Positions 16,690 through 25,411 of a stretch of DNA of 64,000 bases are shown in pieces. Position numbers and translations under genes: made by a program. Source of the stretch: Streptomyces longisporoflavus. GTDB taxonomy: Bacteria; Actinomycetota; Actinomycetes; Streptomycetales; Streptomycetaceae. How positions within the stretch are numbered: position 1 is the stretch's first letter; every line of letters begins with the position of its first letter. The notes below the pieces were generated by a model. That model had not been told where the DNA came from and did not search any database. It saw nothing but the letters and a program-made list of their open reading frames with translations. The stretch spans positions 208,602-272,601 of the forward strand of contig NZ_BMTR01000014.1 of NCBI RefSeq assembly GCF_014649775.1, written 5' to 3'.

Positions 16690-18299
16690 CCGCCGTGACC
16701 ACCGCGCGGTTCGGGACGCGCACCGGCGGATCACGCCAACTCGCCGGTACCGGAACGCTGTTGAGGCTCGCCCTGCGGCGCGACCGCGTCATGCTGCCCG
16801 TCTGGGTGTTCATCGTCGCCGGCCTGGTCCTCTCCATGCCCGGAGCACTGGAGCAGTCGTACGGAACGGCCGCCGAGCGCGCCGACGCCATGCGGTCGAT
16901 GAACGCCAACTCCTCGATGCGGGCGCTGTACTCGCCGGTCTTCGGGGACTCCATCGGCGCGCTCTCCGCCTGGCGGATCGGGGTGTACGCCGCGATCCTC
17001 GCCGCCGTGATGAGCCTGATCATCGTCATCCGGCACACGCGGGACGAGGAGGAGACCGGGCGCCAGGAGATGATCTCCGCCGCGATGGTGGGGCGGCGTG
17101 CGCCGCTGACCGCCGCGCTGCTCGCCGCCTTCGTGGCGAACGCCGCCGCGGGGCTGCTCATCGCCGGCGGCATGGCGGGACAGGGCTCCGGCGGTGCGCT
17201 CGCACTCGGGCTCGGCGTCGCGGGCACCGGCATGCTCTTCGCCACCATGGCCGCGATCGTCGCCCAGCTCACCGAGAGCGCCCGCCTCGCCAAGGGCCTT
17301 ACCTCCGGCGTGCTCGGCGCCGCCTACGTCCTCAAGGCCGCCGGTGACGCCGGGACCGAGGGCGGCGAGTCCGTCCTGACCTGGATCTCTCCGCTCGGGT
17401 GGGTCCAGAACCTCCGTGCCTTCGCCGGTGAACGGTGGTGGGTGCTGCTCCTGATCGGCGGCGCGATCCTGGCGCAGGGCGCTCTCGCGTACGACCTCGC
17501 CGGGCGGCGCGGCGTCGGCATGAGCTTCCTGCCGACCCGGCCCGGGCCCGCGCAGGGCAAGCTCGCCACCGCGGGCGCGCTCGCCTGGCGGTTGCAGCGC
17601 GGCAGCGTGCTCGGCTGGGCGCTCGGCTTCCTGGCCGCCGGTGTCGTCTTCGGCGGGATGGCCGAAGGCGCGGCGGACATCGTCGGCGACAACCGCAACA
17701 CCCGCGACATCATCCAGCGCATGGGCGGCCAGTCCGGCCTCACCGACGCGTTCCTCTCCACGATGGTCGGCATGCTCGGCATGACCGCCGCGCTGTACGT
17801 CGTCGCGTCCGTCCTCCGGCTGCACGCCGAGGAGACCTCGCAGCGGGCGGAACCGGTCCTCGCCAACGCGGTGGGTCGGCTGCGCTGGGCCGCCGGGCAT
17901 CTCGTGATCGCCTTCGGCGGCGCGCTGCTCCTGATGCTGGTGGGCGGGCTCGGTCTCGCCGTCGGGTACGGCAAGGACCTCGGGCCGATCCTGGGGGCCT
18001 GCCTGGTGCAGGTGGCCGCGATCTGGGCCATCGGCGGGCTCGCGGTGCTCCTCGCCGGGGCACTCCCCCGTGCGGCGGTCGCTGCCTGGGCGGTGGCCGG
18101 GGTCTGCCTGGCGATCGGCTGGATCGGCCCCGCGCTCGACCTACCGCAGGCGGCGATGGACCTGTCTCCCTACGGGCACCTGCCGAAGCTGCCCGGCGGG
18201 GGCATGGAGTGGGCGCCGGTGGTGGTGCTTCTCACCATCGCGGCGGCGCTCGTGGCCGCGGGGCTCGCGGGGCTGCGGCGCAGGGACATGATCAGCTGA
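16686..18299 (+). CDS. ABC-2 type permease, polyketide-antibiotic exporter family
   Basis: 537 residues with about twelve hydrophobic helices in two similar halves, as in the large single-chain permeases annotated as exporters of polyketide antibiotics. Recognisable stretches include LRLALRRDRVMLPVWVFIVAG near the start and GSVLGWALGFLAAGVVFGGMAEG in the second half. It forms the membrane part of the pump with the ATPase encoded directly upstream. The substrate is unknown; control by the MarR-type repressor implies induction by a toxic compound. Confidence 0.88.
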   Translation: MTAVTTARFGTRTGGSRQLAGTGTLLRLALRRDRVMLPVWVFIVAGLVLSMPGALEQSYGTAAERADAMRSMNANSSMRALYSPVFGDSIGALSAWRIGVYAAILAAVMSLIIVIRHTRDEEETGRQEMISAAMVGRRAPLTAALLAAFVANAAAGLLIAGGMAGQGSGGALALGLGVAGTGMLFATMAAIVAQLTESARLAKGLTSGVLGAAYVLKAAGDAGTEGGESVLTWISPLGWVQNLRAFAGERWWVLLLIGGAILAQGALAYDLAGRRGVGMSFLPTRPGPAQGKLATAGALAWRLQRGSVLGWALGFLAAGVVFGGMAEGAADIVGDNRNTRDIIQRMGGQSGLTDAFLSTMVGMLGMTAALYVVASVLRLHAEETSQRAEPVLANAVGRLRWAAGHLVIAFGGALLLMLVGGLGLAVGYGKDLGPILGACLVQVAAIWAIGGLAVLLAGALPRAAVAAWAVAGVCLAIGWIGPALDLPQAAMDLSPYGHLPKLPGGGMEWAPVVVLLTIAAALVAAGLAGLRRRDMIS

Positions 18300-18330
18300 C
18301 CGATCCGTTGGCCGACGGCCCGCAAGGCGT

Positions 18331-18368
18331 GCGGCGCCCCGGGTCCACAGGGGGATCCGGGGCGCCGC
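18331..18368 (+). terminator. Hairpin after the ABC transporter operon
   Basis: GCGGCGCCCCGG (18331-18342) pairs perfectly with CCGGGGCGCCGC (18357-18368) around a 14-base loop, 32 bases after the permease stop and before the next operon's promoter. Confidence 0.75.
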
Positions 18369-18468
18369 GCCACACCTGGCTCACCCCCGTGTAGTACCTG
18401 CGACGGACCCCGCAGAACCCGTCCCTGGCGGGACGACCCTCCGTCCCCGCCCCCGTACCTTCGTAAGC

Positions 18469-19794
18469 GTGACTGAAGCGACCAAGACCGCCCCGAGCAG
18501 CTCCCGCAGCCCTGAGGTCCGCCTGGCCATGGGCGCACTCGGGGGGCTCCGCCAGGACCTCTTCCGCGGCGCCTTCGCCTACCGCCCGCTGCCCCCGACG
18601 CGCACGGACGGCCCGCTGGCCCGGCGCCTCCCGGACCGGATACGCCAGTACGCCGGGTGGGCGCCGCACGCGGCGGTCACGGTGGCGGCCTTCTTCACCT
18701 TCCTCATCGGGTACGCGGACGACGGCGGCGGCCTCGCCTACGTGCTCACCGGGCTCATCCCGGCCGCCGCCGTCGTCATGACCCTGCTCAGGCCCGTCGG
18801 CGCCTGGTGGCTCCTGCTCGCCAGCACGCCCTTCTCCGGCGTCCTGGGCTACGGCTGGGACGACCATCCGTGGAGGCCCAGCGTCTTCCTCGCGAACATC
18901 GTCGTGATGACGGTGATCACCCTGCGGACCCGCCCGCGCACCGCCGCGTGGATGTGGGTGGGCACCGCGATCTTCGGCATCGGCTCCGAGGTCTTCCTCA
19001 GCCGGGGATACGGCACGAACACCCCGGAGATGCTCTTCTTCTCCGCGCTCGCCCTGCTCACCGCCTCCCTCGTGCACATCCGCCGCGAGGCCAAGCACGA
19101 GGTCAGCGTGCAGCGGACCGTCACCGAGATGGAGCGCGGCAAGCGCACGCTCCTTGAGGAGCGGACGACGATCGCGCGCGAGCTGCACGACGTCGTCGCG
19201 CACCACATGTCCGTGGTCGCCATCCAGGCCGAGGCCGCGCCCTACCGCGTCGAGAACCCGCCGCCCGAGCTCGAGCAGGCCTTCGTCACGATCCGCGAGA
19301 ACGCCGTGGCAGCGCTGACCGAGCTGCGCCGCGTCCTCGGTGTCGTACGCGCCGAGGACTACGAGGCGCCGGACGCCCCGCAGCCCACCCTCGCCGACCT
19401 CGACCGCCTCATCGCCAATGTCGGCGAGACCGGTCTGAACGTCGAGAAGGTGGTCACCGGCGCGGTCCGCGAGCTCCCGCAGGGCGTCGAGCTCTCCGCG
19501 TACCGCATCGTCCAGGAGGCGCTGAGCAACACCCTGCGCCACGCCCCCGGCGCCACGGCCCGCGTCGAGGTCGGCTACGTCCTCGGCGGCCTCGGCCTGC
19601 GCGTCGTCAACGGCCCGGCGACCGGCCTGGTCAAGCCGTCGCCCGGCGCGGGCCACGGGCTGACCGGCATGCGCGAACGTGTCACGATGCTGGACGGCGT
19701 GATGACCACCGAGAACACCGAGGACGGCGGCTACGAAGTCACCGTGTTCCTGCCCGTCGCGTCCGCGCCGGAGACCGACGGAGGCCGGGAATGA
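18469..19794 (+). CDS. NarL-type sensor histidine kinase (HisKA_3)
   Basis: 441 residues. Four to five membrane helices between about residues 60 and 200 with almost no loops, then HisKA_3 with phosphorylated His in TIARELHDVVAHHMSVVAIQ, and a HATPase domain with EALSNTLRHAPG and GHGLTGMRERV. The intramembrane sensing layout suggests detection of membrane stress. The GTG at 18469 is supported by TACCTT at 18456-18461, seven bases upstream (leaderless). The stop overlaps the response regulator start (ATGA). Confidence 0.92.
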   Translation: MTEATKTAPSSSRSPEVRLAMGALGGLRQDLFRGAFAYRPLPPTRTDGPLARRLPDRIRQYAGWAPHAAVTVAAFFTFLIGYADDGGGLAYVLTGLIPAAAVVMTLLRPVGAWWLLLASTPFSGVLGYGWDDHPWRPSVFLANIVVMTVITLRTRPRTAAWMWVGTAIFGIGSEVFLSRGYGTNTPEMLFFSALALLTASLVHIRREAKHEVSVQRTVTEMERGKRTLLEERTTIARELHDVVAHHMSVVAIQAEAAPYRVENPPPELEQAFVTIRENAVAALTELRRVLGVVRAEDYEAPDAPQPTLADLDRLIANVGETGLNVEKVVTGAVRELPQGVELSAYRIVQEALSNTLRHAPGATARVEVGYVLGGLGLRVVNGPATGLVKPSPGAGHGLTGMRERVTMLDGVMTTENTEDGGYEVTVFLPVASAPETDGGRE

Positions 19795-20459
19795 CGATCC
19801 GCGTACTGATCGCCGACGACCAGATGATGGTCCGCGAGGGCTTCTCCGTCCTGCTCAACGCGATGCCGGACTTCGAGGTCGTGGGCGAGGCGGTCAACGG
19901 CCGCGAGGCGGTCGAGCGCGTCCGCGAACTCAATCCGGACGTCGTCCTGATGGACATCCGCATGCCCGAGCTGAACGGCATCGAGGCGACCCGCGAGATC
20001 GTCGCGGCGGACGTCGACTCGAAGGTCCTCGTCCTGACCACCTTCGACCTCGACGAGTACGTCTACCAGGCGCTGCGCGCGGGCGCGTCCGGCTTCCTCC
20101 TGAAGGACGCCTCCGCACGCCAACTCGCGGACGGCGTAAGGGTGGTGGCGGCCGGCGAGGCCCTGCTCGCGCCCTCCGTGACACGCCGCCTCATCACCGA
20201 GTTCTCCAAGCTCGGCGAGACGCCGCGCCTCTCGGCGACGGTCCAGGCGCAGCAGTACGGCGAGCTGACCGAGCGCGAGACGGAGGTGCTCGTCCTGATC
20301 GCACAGGGCCTGTCCAACGGGGAGATCGCCTCGCGCCTCGTGGTCGCCGAGTCCACGATCAAGACCCACGTAAGCCGCGTCCTGGTGAAACTGGGGCTGC
20401 GGGACCGCACACAGGCGGCGGTCTTCGCGTACGAGGCAAGGCTGGTCACGCCGGGCTGA
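19791..20459 (+). CDS. NarL/LuxR-type response regulator
   Basis: 222 residues. Receiver domain with DDQ acidic pocket, phosphoacceptor Asp in VVLMDIRMPELNG, Thr in VLTTFD and Lys in FLLKDA. C-terminal LuxR helix-turn-helix at about residues 155-220 (LTERETEVLVLIAQGLSNGEIA, ESTIKTHVSRVLVKLG). It is the partner of the kinase it overlaps by four bases. The P450 gene begins 19 bases after its stop but has its own leaderless promoter. Confidence 0.94.
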   Translation: MTIRVLIADDQMMVREGFSVLLNAMPDFEVVGEAVNGREAVERVRELNPDVVLMDIRMPELNGIEATREIVAADVDSKVLVLTTFDLDEYVYQALRAGASGFLLKDASARQLADGVRVVAAGEALLAPSVTRRLITEFSKLGETPRLSATVQAQQYGELTERETEVLVLIAQGLSNGEIASRLVVAESTIKTHVSRVLVKLGLRDRTQAAVFAYEARLVTPG

Positions 20460-20478
20460 GCGCCATTACCGTCGCTCC

Positions 20479-21696
20479 ATGAACGCCACGAACGCCCTCT
20501 TCGACCCCTGGGATCCGGAGTTCATCGCCGATCCCTACCCCGCCTACGCGCGGCTGCGGGAGGCCGGGCGCGTGCACTACTTCGAGCCGACCGATCAGTG
20601 GCTCGTCCCGCACCACGCCGACGTGTCGGCGCTGCTGCGGGACCGGCGGCTCGGGCGGACCTATCTGCACCGCTTCACGCACGAGGAGTTCGGGCGGCAG
20701 GCACCGCCGCCCGGGCACGAGCCGTTCCACGTCCTGAACGACAACGGCATGCTCGACCTGGAGGCGCCGACCCACACCCGCATCCGGCGCCTGGTGTCGA
20801 AGGCGTTCACGCCGCGCACGGTGGAGCAACTGCGTCCCTACGTCGAGGGGTTGGCGGACAAGCTCGTACGGGACCTCGTCGCCGACGGCGGCGGGGACCT
20901 CGCAGCCCGCGTCGCCGAGCCGCTGCCGGTGGCCGTCATCGCGCAGATGCTGGGCATCCCGGAGAGCGACCGGGACCAGTTGCGGCCCTGGTCGGCCGAC
21001 ATCTGCGGGATGTACGAGCTGAACCCCTCCGAGGAGACCGCGGCGCGGGCGGTGTCCGCCTCGCTCGAATTCACGGCGTACCTGCGCGAACTCATCGCCG
21101 TGCGACGCGAGAAGCCCGGCGACGACCTGGTCTCAGGGCTCATCGCCGCGTACGAGGACGGGGAGTCCCTGAGCGAGCAGGAGATGATCTCCACCTGCGT
21201 GCTGCTGCTCAACGCGGGGCACGAGGCGACGGTCAACGCCACCGTCAACGGCTGGTACGCGCTCTTCCGCAACCCGGCCCAGCTGGCGGCCCTGCGCGCG
21301 GACCCCGGCGGCCTGGTCCCCACCGCCGTGGAGGAGCTGATGCGTTACGACACCCCGCTCCAGCTCTTCGAGCGGTGGGTCCTCGACGACATCGAGGTCG
21401 ACGGCACCACCATCCCGCGCGGCAGCGAGGTCGCCCTCCTCTTCGGCTCCGCGAACCACGACCCGGCGGTCTTCGCCGACCCCGCCGCACTGGACCTGGC
21501 CCGCGCCGAGAACCCCCACATCTCCTTCAGCGCGGGCATCCACTACTGCATCGGCGCGCCCCTGGCCCGCATCGAACTGGCGGCCTCGCTGGGCGCGCTG
21601 CTACGCAGGGCGCCGGGCCTGAGGCTGACGGCGGAGCCTGAGCGGAAACCGAACTTCGTGATTCGAGGGCTTCGGGAGCTGCTTGTCGAGCTCTGA
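20479..21696 (+). CDS. Cytochrome P450
   Basis: 405 residues, the usual size of soluble actinobacterial P450s. The I-helix oxygen motif is AGHEAT, the K-helix ExxR is in VEELMRYDTP, and the haem loop FSAGIHYCIGAPLAR carries the Cys ligand. It needs ferredoxin partners, none of which are encoded nearby. TACCGT at 20467-20472, six bases before the ATG, suggests a leaderless message. Substrate unknown; placement after a two-component system and close to kynurenine genes is not by itself evidence of function. Confidence 0.93.
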   Translation: MNATNALFDPWDPEFIADPYPAYARLREAGRVHYFEPTDQWLVPHHADVSALLRDRRLGRTYLHRFTHEEFGRQAPPPGHEPFHVLNDNGMLDLEAPTHTRIRRLVSKAFTPRTVEQLRPYVEGLADKLVRDLVADGGGDLAARVAEPLPVAVIAQMLGIPESDRDQLRPWSADICGMYELNPSEETAARAVSASLEFTAYLRELIAVRREKPGDDLVSGLIAAYEDGESLSEQEMISTCVLLLNAGHEATVNATVNGWYALFRNPAQLAALRADPGGLVPTAVEELMRYDTPLQLFERWVLDDIEVDGTTIPRGSEVALLFGSANHDPAVFADPAALDLARAENPHISFSAGIHYCIGAPLARIELAASLGALLRRAPGLRLTAEPERKPNFVIRGLRELLVEL

Positions 21697-21712
21697 TCCC
21701 CGTACCGCTCGC

Positions 21713-22591
21713 TCAGAACGCCAGCTGGGCGATCTCCTCCGCCACCACCGCGCACGCGTCCGCCGCCGGGTCGATCAGCGGGAAGTGGCCGACGTCTTCG
21801 AGGAGCGTGACCCCGACGACCTCGCCCGCCTTCGCCGCCGCGTCCGCGTACGCCTCGGCGACCGCCTGCGGCACGACGACGTCCGTACGCCCTTGGACGA
21901 CGGTCGTGGCGATGCCGGTGGGCAGCAGGGCCGCCGGGTCCGCGTGCGCGAGCCGCTCGTCGAACTTCTCCTTGCCGCCGAGGAACTGGAGCGCGGCGTC
22001 CGAGCAGACTCCCAGCTCCCGCGCGACGCGGAAGTCGGCGATGGGCGCGAGGGCGACGGCGCCCCGGAAGGGCGCGGGGCGGTCGATGCGCCAGGGGGAG
22101 CCGGCCGGCAGTACGTGCCGGGCTGCGGCCCAGAGGGCGAGGTGGCCGCCCGCGGAGTGCCCCGTGACGACGGTGCGGCGGATGTCCGCCGACGGCAGGA
22201 GGTCGGCCACGAGCGCGGGGAGCGCGTCGAAGGCGGCGGCCACGTCGTCGAACGTCTCGGGCCAGCTGCCGGCGGCGGGGCCGCCGCCCTGCGCGGGGAT
22301 CGGGCTCCCACGGCGGTACTCGACGTTGGCCACGGCGAAGCCACGCCTGGCCAGGAAGTCCACGAAGGGCGTGATGTGCCGCCGGTCGTACGGGGCGCGC
22401 CAGGCTCCGCCGTGCAGGACGACCACGAGGGGCGCGGCGACTCCGGGCGCGGTCCGGGGTTCGTAGAAGTCGACCACCTGGTCGGGGTGGTCGCCGTACG
22501 CCGCGGTGGCGTCGGGCGTCACCGCGGGGTGCGAGAAGGCGGCTTCGGCCTCGGCGGCATCGCGGGCCACGGCGTCGGCGTCGTCCGGCAT
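21713..22591 (-). CDS. Alpha/beta hydrolase, probable kynurenine formamidase
   Basis: 292 residues. The esterase fold shows an oxyanion-hole HGGAWRAPYDRR, nucleophile elbow TGHSAGGHLALWAA (Ser), an Asp near QGRTDVVVP and a His in EDVGHFPLID. HGGAW proteins of this size include the arylformamidases that convert N-formylkynurenine to kynurenine. The downstream position behind kynU and tryptophan dioxygenase supports that role. GAGAGG lies seven bases before the ATG. It is separated from kynU by 133 bases that contain a dispersed GC repeat. Confidence 0.8.
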   Translation of the reverse strand: MPDDADAVARDAAEAEAAFSHPAVTPDATAAYGDHPDQVVDFYEPRTAPGVAAPLVVVLHGGAWRAPYDRRHITPFVDFLARRGFAVANVEYRRGSPIPAQGGGPAAGSWPETFDDVAAAFDALPALVADLLPSADIRRTVVTGHSAGGHLALWAAARHVLPAGSPWRIDRPAPFRGAVALAPIADFRVARELGVCSDAALQFLGGKEKFDERLAHADPAALLPTGIATTVVQGRTDVVVPQAVAEAYADAAAKAGEVVGVTLLEDVGHFPLIDPAADACAVVAEEIAQLAF

Positions 22592-22634
22592 GCGACAACC
22601 TCTCTACGGGGTGCGGGGGTACTGGCCTTTTGAT

Positions 22635-22658
22635 CTTCCCCTACCCCGCCCCTTCCCG
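22635..22658. repeat. Copy of a dispersed CTTCCCCNACCCCGCCCC repeat
   Basis: This 24-base stretch between the hydrolase and kynU matches, with one mismatch, the terminal inverted repeat of the element at 27989-28310, indicating a repeat family spread over the chromosome. Confidence 0.6.
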
Positions 22659-22724
22659 GAACCGGCGCCGGGACACTGTCCGCACCCCGGTACCCCGGCA
22701 CCCGCACCCCGCACCCCGCGGCCG

Positions 22725-23948
22725 TCAGCCGGTGGTGTCGGCCAGCGTCCGCGCAAGCACCCCCGCGGCCCGCTCGGCATCGGCGAACCCGACGTACAGC
22801 GGCGTGAATCCGAACCGCAGGACATCGGGCGACCGGAAGTCACCGATCACGCCCTGCTCGATCAGCCGTCGCATCACGTCACCCGCGTCGTCGCAGCGCA
22901 GGGCGACCTGGCTGCCGCGCTCCTCGTGCGCGGCCGGGGTCAGCACCTCGATGCGGCCCTCTGGGACGTAGGCCCGCACGCACTCGACGAAGAAGTCCGT
23001 GAGCGCGAGGGACTTGGCCCGTACGGCCTCGACGGACACCCCGTCCCAGACGTCGAGCGCCGCGTCCAGGGCGAGCATCGACAGGATGTCGGGCGTACCG
23101 ACCCGCCCCCGCAGCGCACCCTCCGCGGCCTCGAACTCCGGCCGCATACCGAAGGGCTCGGCGTGCGAGTTCCAGCCGGGCAGCGGGGAGTCGAAGCGGG
23201 CCTGGAGGTCCGCCCTCACGTAGATGTAGGCAGGTGAACCGGGCCCCCCGTTCAGGTACTTGTAGGTGCACCCGACCGCGAGGTCCACGCCGTGCGCGTC
23301 CAGACCGACGGGCAGCGCGCCCGCGGTGTGGCACAGGTCCCAGACCACGAGCGCGCCCGCGTCGTGCACGGCCGCCGTCAGGCCGGGCAGATCGTGCAGG
23401 CGGCCTGTGCGGTAGTCGGCGTGGTTGAGCAGGACGACCGCCGTGCGCGGGCCGAGCACGCCGGGCACCTCCGCCGGCGCGACCGGCACCAGACGGCACC
23501 CCGTCATGCGCGCGGCGGACTCCGCGATGTACCCGTCCGTGGGGAACGTCGTCGCGTCAACAACGATCTCGTCGCGCCCCTCGTCCGTGTCACGGACCAT
23601 GCGTACGGCGGCGACCAGGGCCTTGAAGATGTTCACGCTCGTCGAGTCGCCGACCACGATCTGGCCGGGGGCCGCGCCGACGAGGGGGGCTATGCGGTCG
23701 CCGACGCGCTCGGGCGCGGTCCACCAGCCGCTCTCGTCCCAGGAGCGGATGCGCAGCTGGCCCCACTGCCGGGAGATGACGTCCGCGACCCGCTCCCGGA
23801 CGTTCACCGGCAGGGCGCCCAGCGAGTTCCCGTCCAGGTAGACGGTGTCGTCCAGTACGAACTCCTGCCGCTTCGCGGCGAGTTCGTCCTCCTGATCCCT
23901 CTTGGCGGCTTGCGCCCGCAGGTCGGTACCGGAAGTCTCCTCAGACAT
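22725..23948 (-). CDS. kynU: Kynureninase
   Basis: 407 residues, normal length. Pyridoxal-phosphate enzyme that splits kynurenine into anthranilate and alanine. The cofactor Lys is in AVGCTYKYLNGGPGSPAYIY, a kynureninase hallmark; VVWDLCHTAGALPV holds the cofactor Asp, and YLDGNSLG is near the N-terminus. The ATG at 23946-23948 overlaps the tryptophan dioxygenase stop by eight bases, so the two are coupled. In Streptomyces the pathway can feed antibiotic precursors (known for the pathway, inferred here). Confidence 0.95.
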   Translation of the reverse strand: MSEETSGTDLRAQAAKRDQEDELAAKRQEFVLDDTVYLDGNSLGALPVNVRERVADVISRQWGQLRIRSWDESGWWTAPERVGDRIAPLVGAAPGQIVVGDSTSVNIFKALVAAVRMVRDTDEGRDEIVVDATTFPTDGYIAESAARMTGCRLVPVAPAEVPGVLGPRTAVVLLNHADYRTGRLHDLPGLTAAVHDAGALVVWDLCHTAGALPVGLDAHGVDLAVGCTYKYLNGGPGSPAYIYVRADLQARFDSPLPGWNSHAEPFGMRPEFEAAEGALRGRVGTPDILSMLALDAALDVWDGVSVEAVRAKSLALTDFFVECVRAYVPEGRIEVLTPAAHEERGSQVALRCDDAGDVMRRLIEQGVIGDFRSPDVLRFGFTPLYVGFADAERAAGVLARTLADTTG

Positions 23949-24762
23949 GGCTCCTCGCAGTCCACAGCTCGGGGAAAACGTTCTTCGTCGCGCGCTTCTC
24001 CAGCCAGGCCACGCCCGCCGAGCCGCCCGTGCCCGTCTTGGAGCCCATCGCGCGCCGGGTCGCCACCAGGTGGTCGTTGCGCCAGCGCCACACCAGCTCG
24101 CCGACGTCCGTCAACGTCTCGCCCAGGCGGGCGAGTTCGTTGCTCTCGTCGCCGGAGTAGAGGTCGGTCCACACCTTCTCGACGGCGGGCGAGGGCTCGT
24201 ACTTCTGGGTGAGGTCACGTTGCAGGACGGAGGCCGGAATGGCGTACCCCCGGCGGGCGAGCAGGGCGAGGACCTCGTCGTACAGGCTCGGCTCCTGGAG
24301 CGCCTTCTCCAGCTCCGCGTGGACGCGCGGCGCGCCCCGGTGGGGCACCAGCATGGACGCGGACTTGTCGCCGAGCAGGAACTCCATGCGGCGGTACATC
24401 GCGGACTGGAATCCGGATCCCTCGCCGAGCGCGGAACGGTAGGAGTTGAACTGCGCGGGCGTCAGCTGGGCGAGCGGGCGCCAGGAGGCGTTCAGCGCCT
24501 CGAGCTCGCGGAGGCTTCTCTTGAGGGCGGCCACGGCGGCGGGAATGTCGTCGCGGCGCAGCGCGTGCGTCGCGGTCTCCCACTCGTGCACGATGACCGT
24601 GAACCACAGCTCCATCACCTGGGTGGTGACCAGGAAGACCATCTCTCCGGGGTCGTCCGAGCGCAGGTGCTGGAGGTGCGTGAGGACGTCCGCCTGGACA
24701 TAGTCCTCGTACGGGGTGGTTCCTGCGAAGTCGAGGTTCGGGGTGTCCGCCTCTTGGGACAT
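23941..24762 (-). CDS. kynA: Tryptophan 2,3-dioxygenase
   Basis: 273 residues, the short bacterial form. This haem enzyme opens the indole ring to N-formylkynurenine. Typical sequences are PYEDYVQADVLTHLQ, VMELWFTVIVHEWE, FNSYRSALGEGSGFQS and RFR-equivalent WRWRNDHLVATRRAMGSKTGTGGS; His residues in the last segment include the expected haem ligand. The ATG at 24760-24762 has AAGGAG eight bases upstream. It is the first gene of the kynurenine set. Confidence 0.95.
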   Translation of the reverse strand: MSQEADTPNLDFAGTTPYEDYVQADVLTHLQHLRSDDPGEMVFLVTTQVMELWFTVIVHEWETATHALRRDDIPAAVAALKRSLRELEALNASWRPLAQLTPAQFNSYRSALGEGSGFQSAMYRRMEFLLGDKSASMLVPHRGAPRVHAELEKALQEPSLYDEVLALLARRGYAIPASVLQRDLTQKYEPSPAVEKVWTDLYSGDESNELARLGETLTDVGELVWRWRNDHLVATRRAMGSKTGTGGSAGVAWLEKRATKNVFPELWTARSHV

Positions 24763-24870
24763 CGCGATCTCCTTGATACGTACTCCGGGTAGCGGTCCGC
24801 CCCTGCCGTTACCGACACGGGGGCCCCGGTCCCCACCGGCATCCTCCGCAACATCCCGTGAAACGGCAAG

Positions 24871-24904
24871 ACCTGCCTGGTCACAGCGGCGTCCAGGCAG
24901 GTCA
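24871..24904 (-). terminator. Hairpin between DUF3151 gene and tryptophan dioxygenase gene
   Basis: GACCTGCCTGG and CCAGGCAGGTC form an 11-bp perfect stem with a 12-base loop, just after the DUF3151 stop on the minus strand and upstream of the kynurenine genes. Confidence 0.75.
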
Positions 24905-24920
24905 CGTACGTCTTCGGGTG

Positions 24921-25334
24921 CTAACCCAGAGTGTCGGCGGCCGTCTCGGAGGAGTCCCTCAGGAACGACGAGCAGCGCTCGTACTCCTCCTGCTCGCCGA
25001 TCGACTGCGCGGCGCGCGCGAGGCCGTGCAGGGCCCGCAGGAAGCCGCGGTTCGGCTCGTGCTCCCACGGCACGGGGCCGTGGCCCTTCCAGCCGCTGCG
25101 GCGCAGCGAGTCGAGGCCGCGGTGGTAGCCGGTACGGGCGTAGGCGTACGACTCGACGACGCTGCCCCGCTCGAACGCCTCGTCGGCGAGCTGCGCCCAG
25201 GCGAGCGAGGAGGTCGGGTACTTCGCGGCGACGTCGGCGGGCGCCGCGCCGTTCGCGAGGAGCTCGCGCGGCTCCGGGTCGTCGGGCAGGTGGGTCGGGG
25301 GCGGTCCCCCGAGCAGATCCTTGTGAATGGCCAT
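24921..25334 (-). CDS. DUF3151 protein
   Basis: 137 residues, cytosolic, alpha-helical. Residues 30-130 look like tetratricopeptide-type helix pairs (SSLAWAQLADEAFERG, AYARTGYHRGLDSLRRSGWKGHGPVPW), and the whole matches the actinobacterial DUF3151 family, found next to fba as here. Function unknown. Strong hairpins on both sides make it its own transcription unit. Confidence 0.85.
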   Translation of the reverse strand: MAIHKDLLGGPPPTHLPDDPEPRELLANGAAPADVAAKYPTSSLAWAQLADEAFERGSVVESYAYARTGYHRGLDSLRRSGWKGHGPVPWEHEPNRGFLRALHGLARAAQSIGEQEEYERCSSFLRDSSETAADTLG

Positions 25335-25358
25335 GGGTTCCAGTCTGCTCCATACGCG

Positions 25359-25396
25359 TACGGGCCCGGCACCCAGGGAAGGGTGCCGGGCCCGTA
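25359..25396 (-). terminator. Strong hairpin after fba
   Basis: Sixteen-base perfect arms (25359-25374 and 25381-25396) with a six-base loop. It sits 15 bases after the fba stop on the minus strand and also insulates the DUF3151 gene. Confidence 0.85.
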
Positions 25397-25411
25397 CCGA
25401 CGCCGTGGCGG

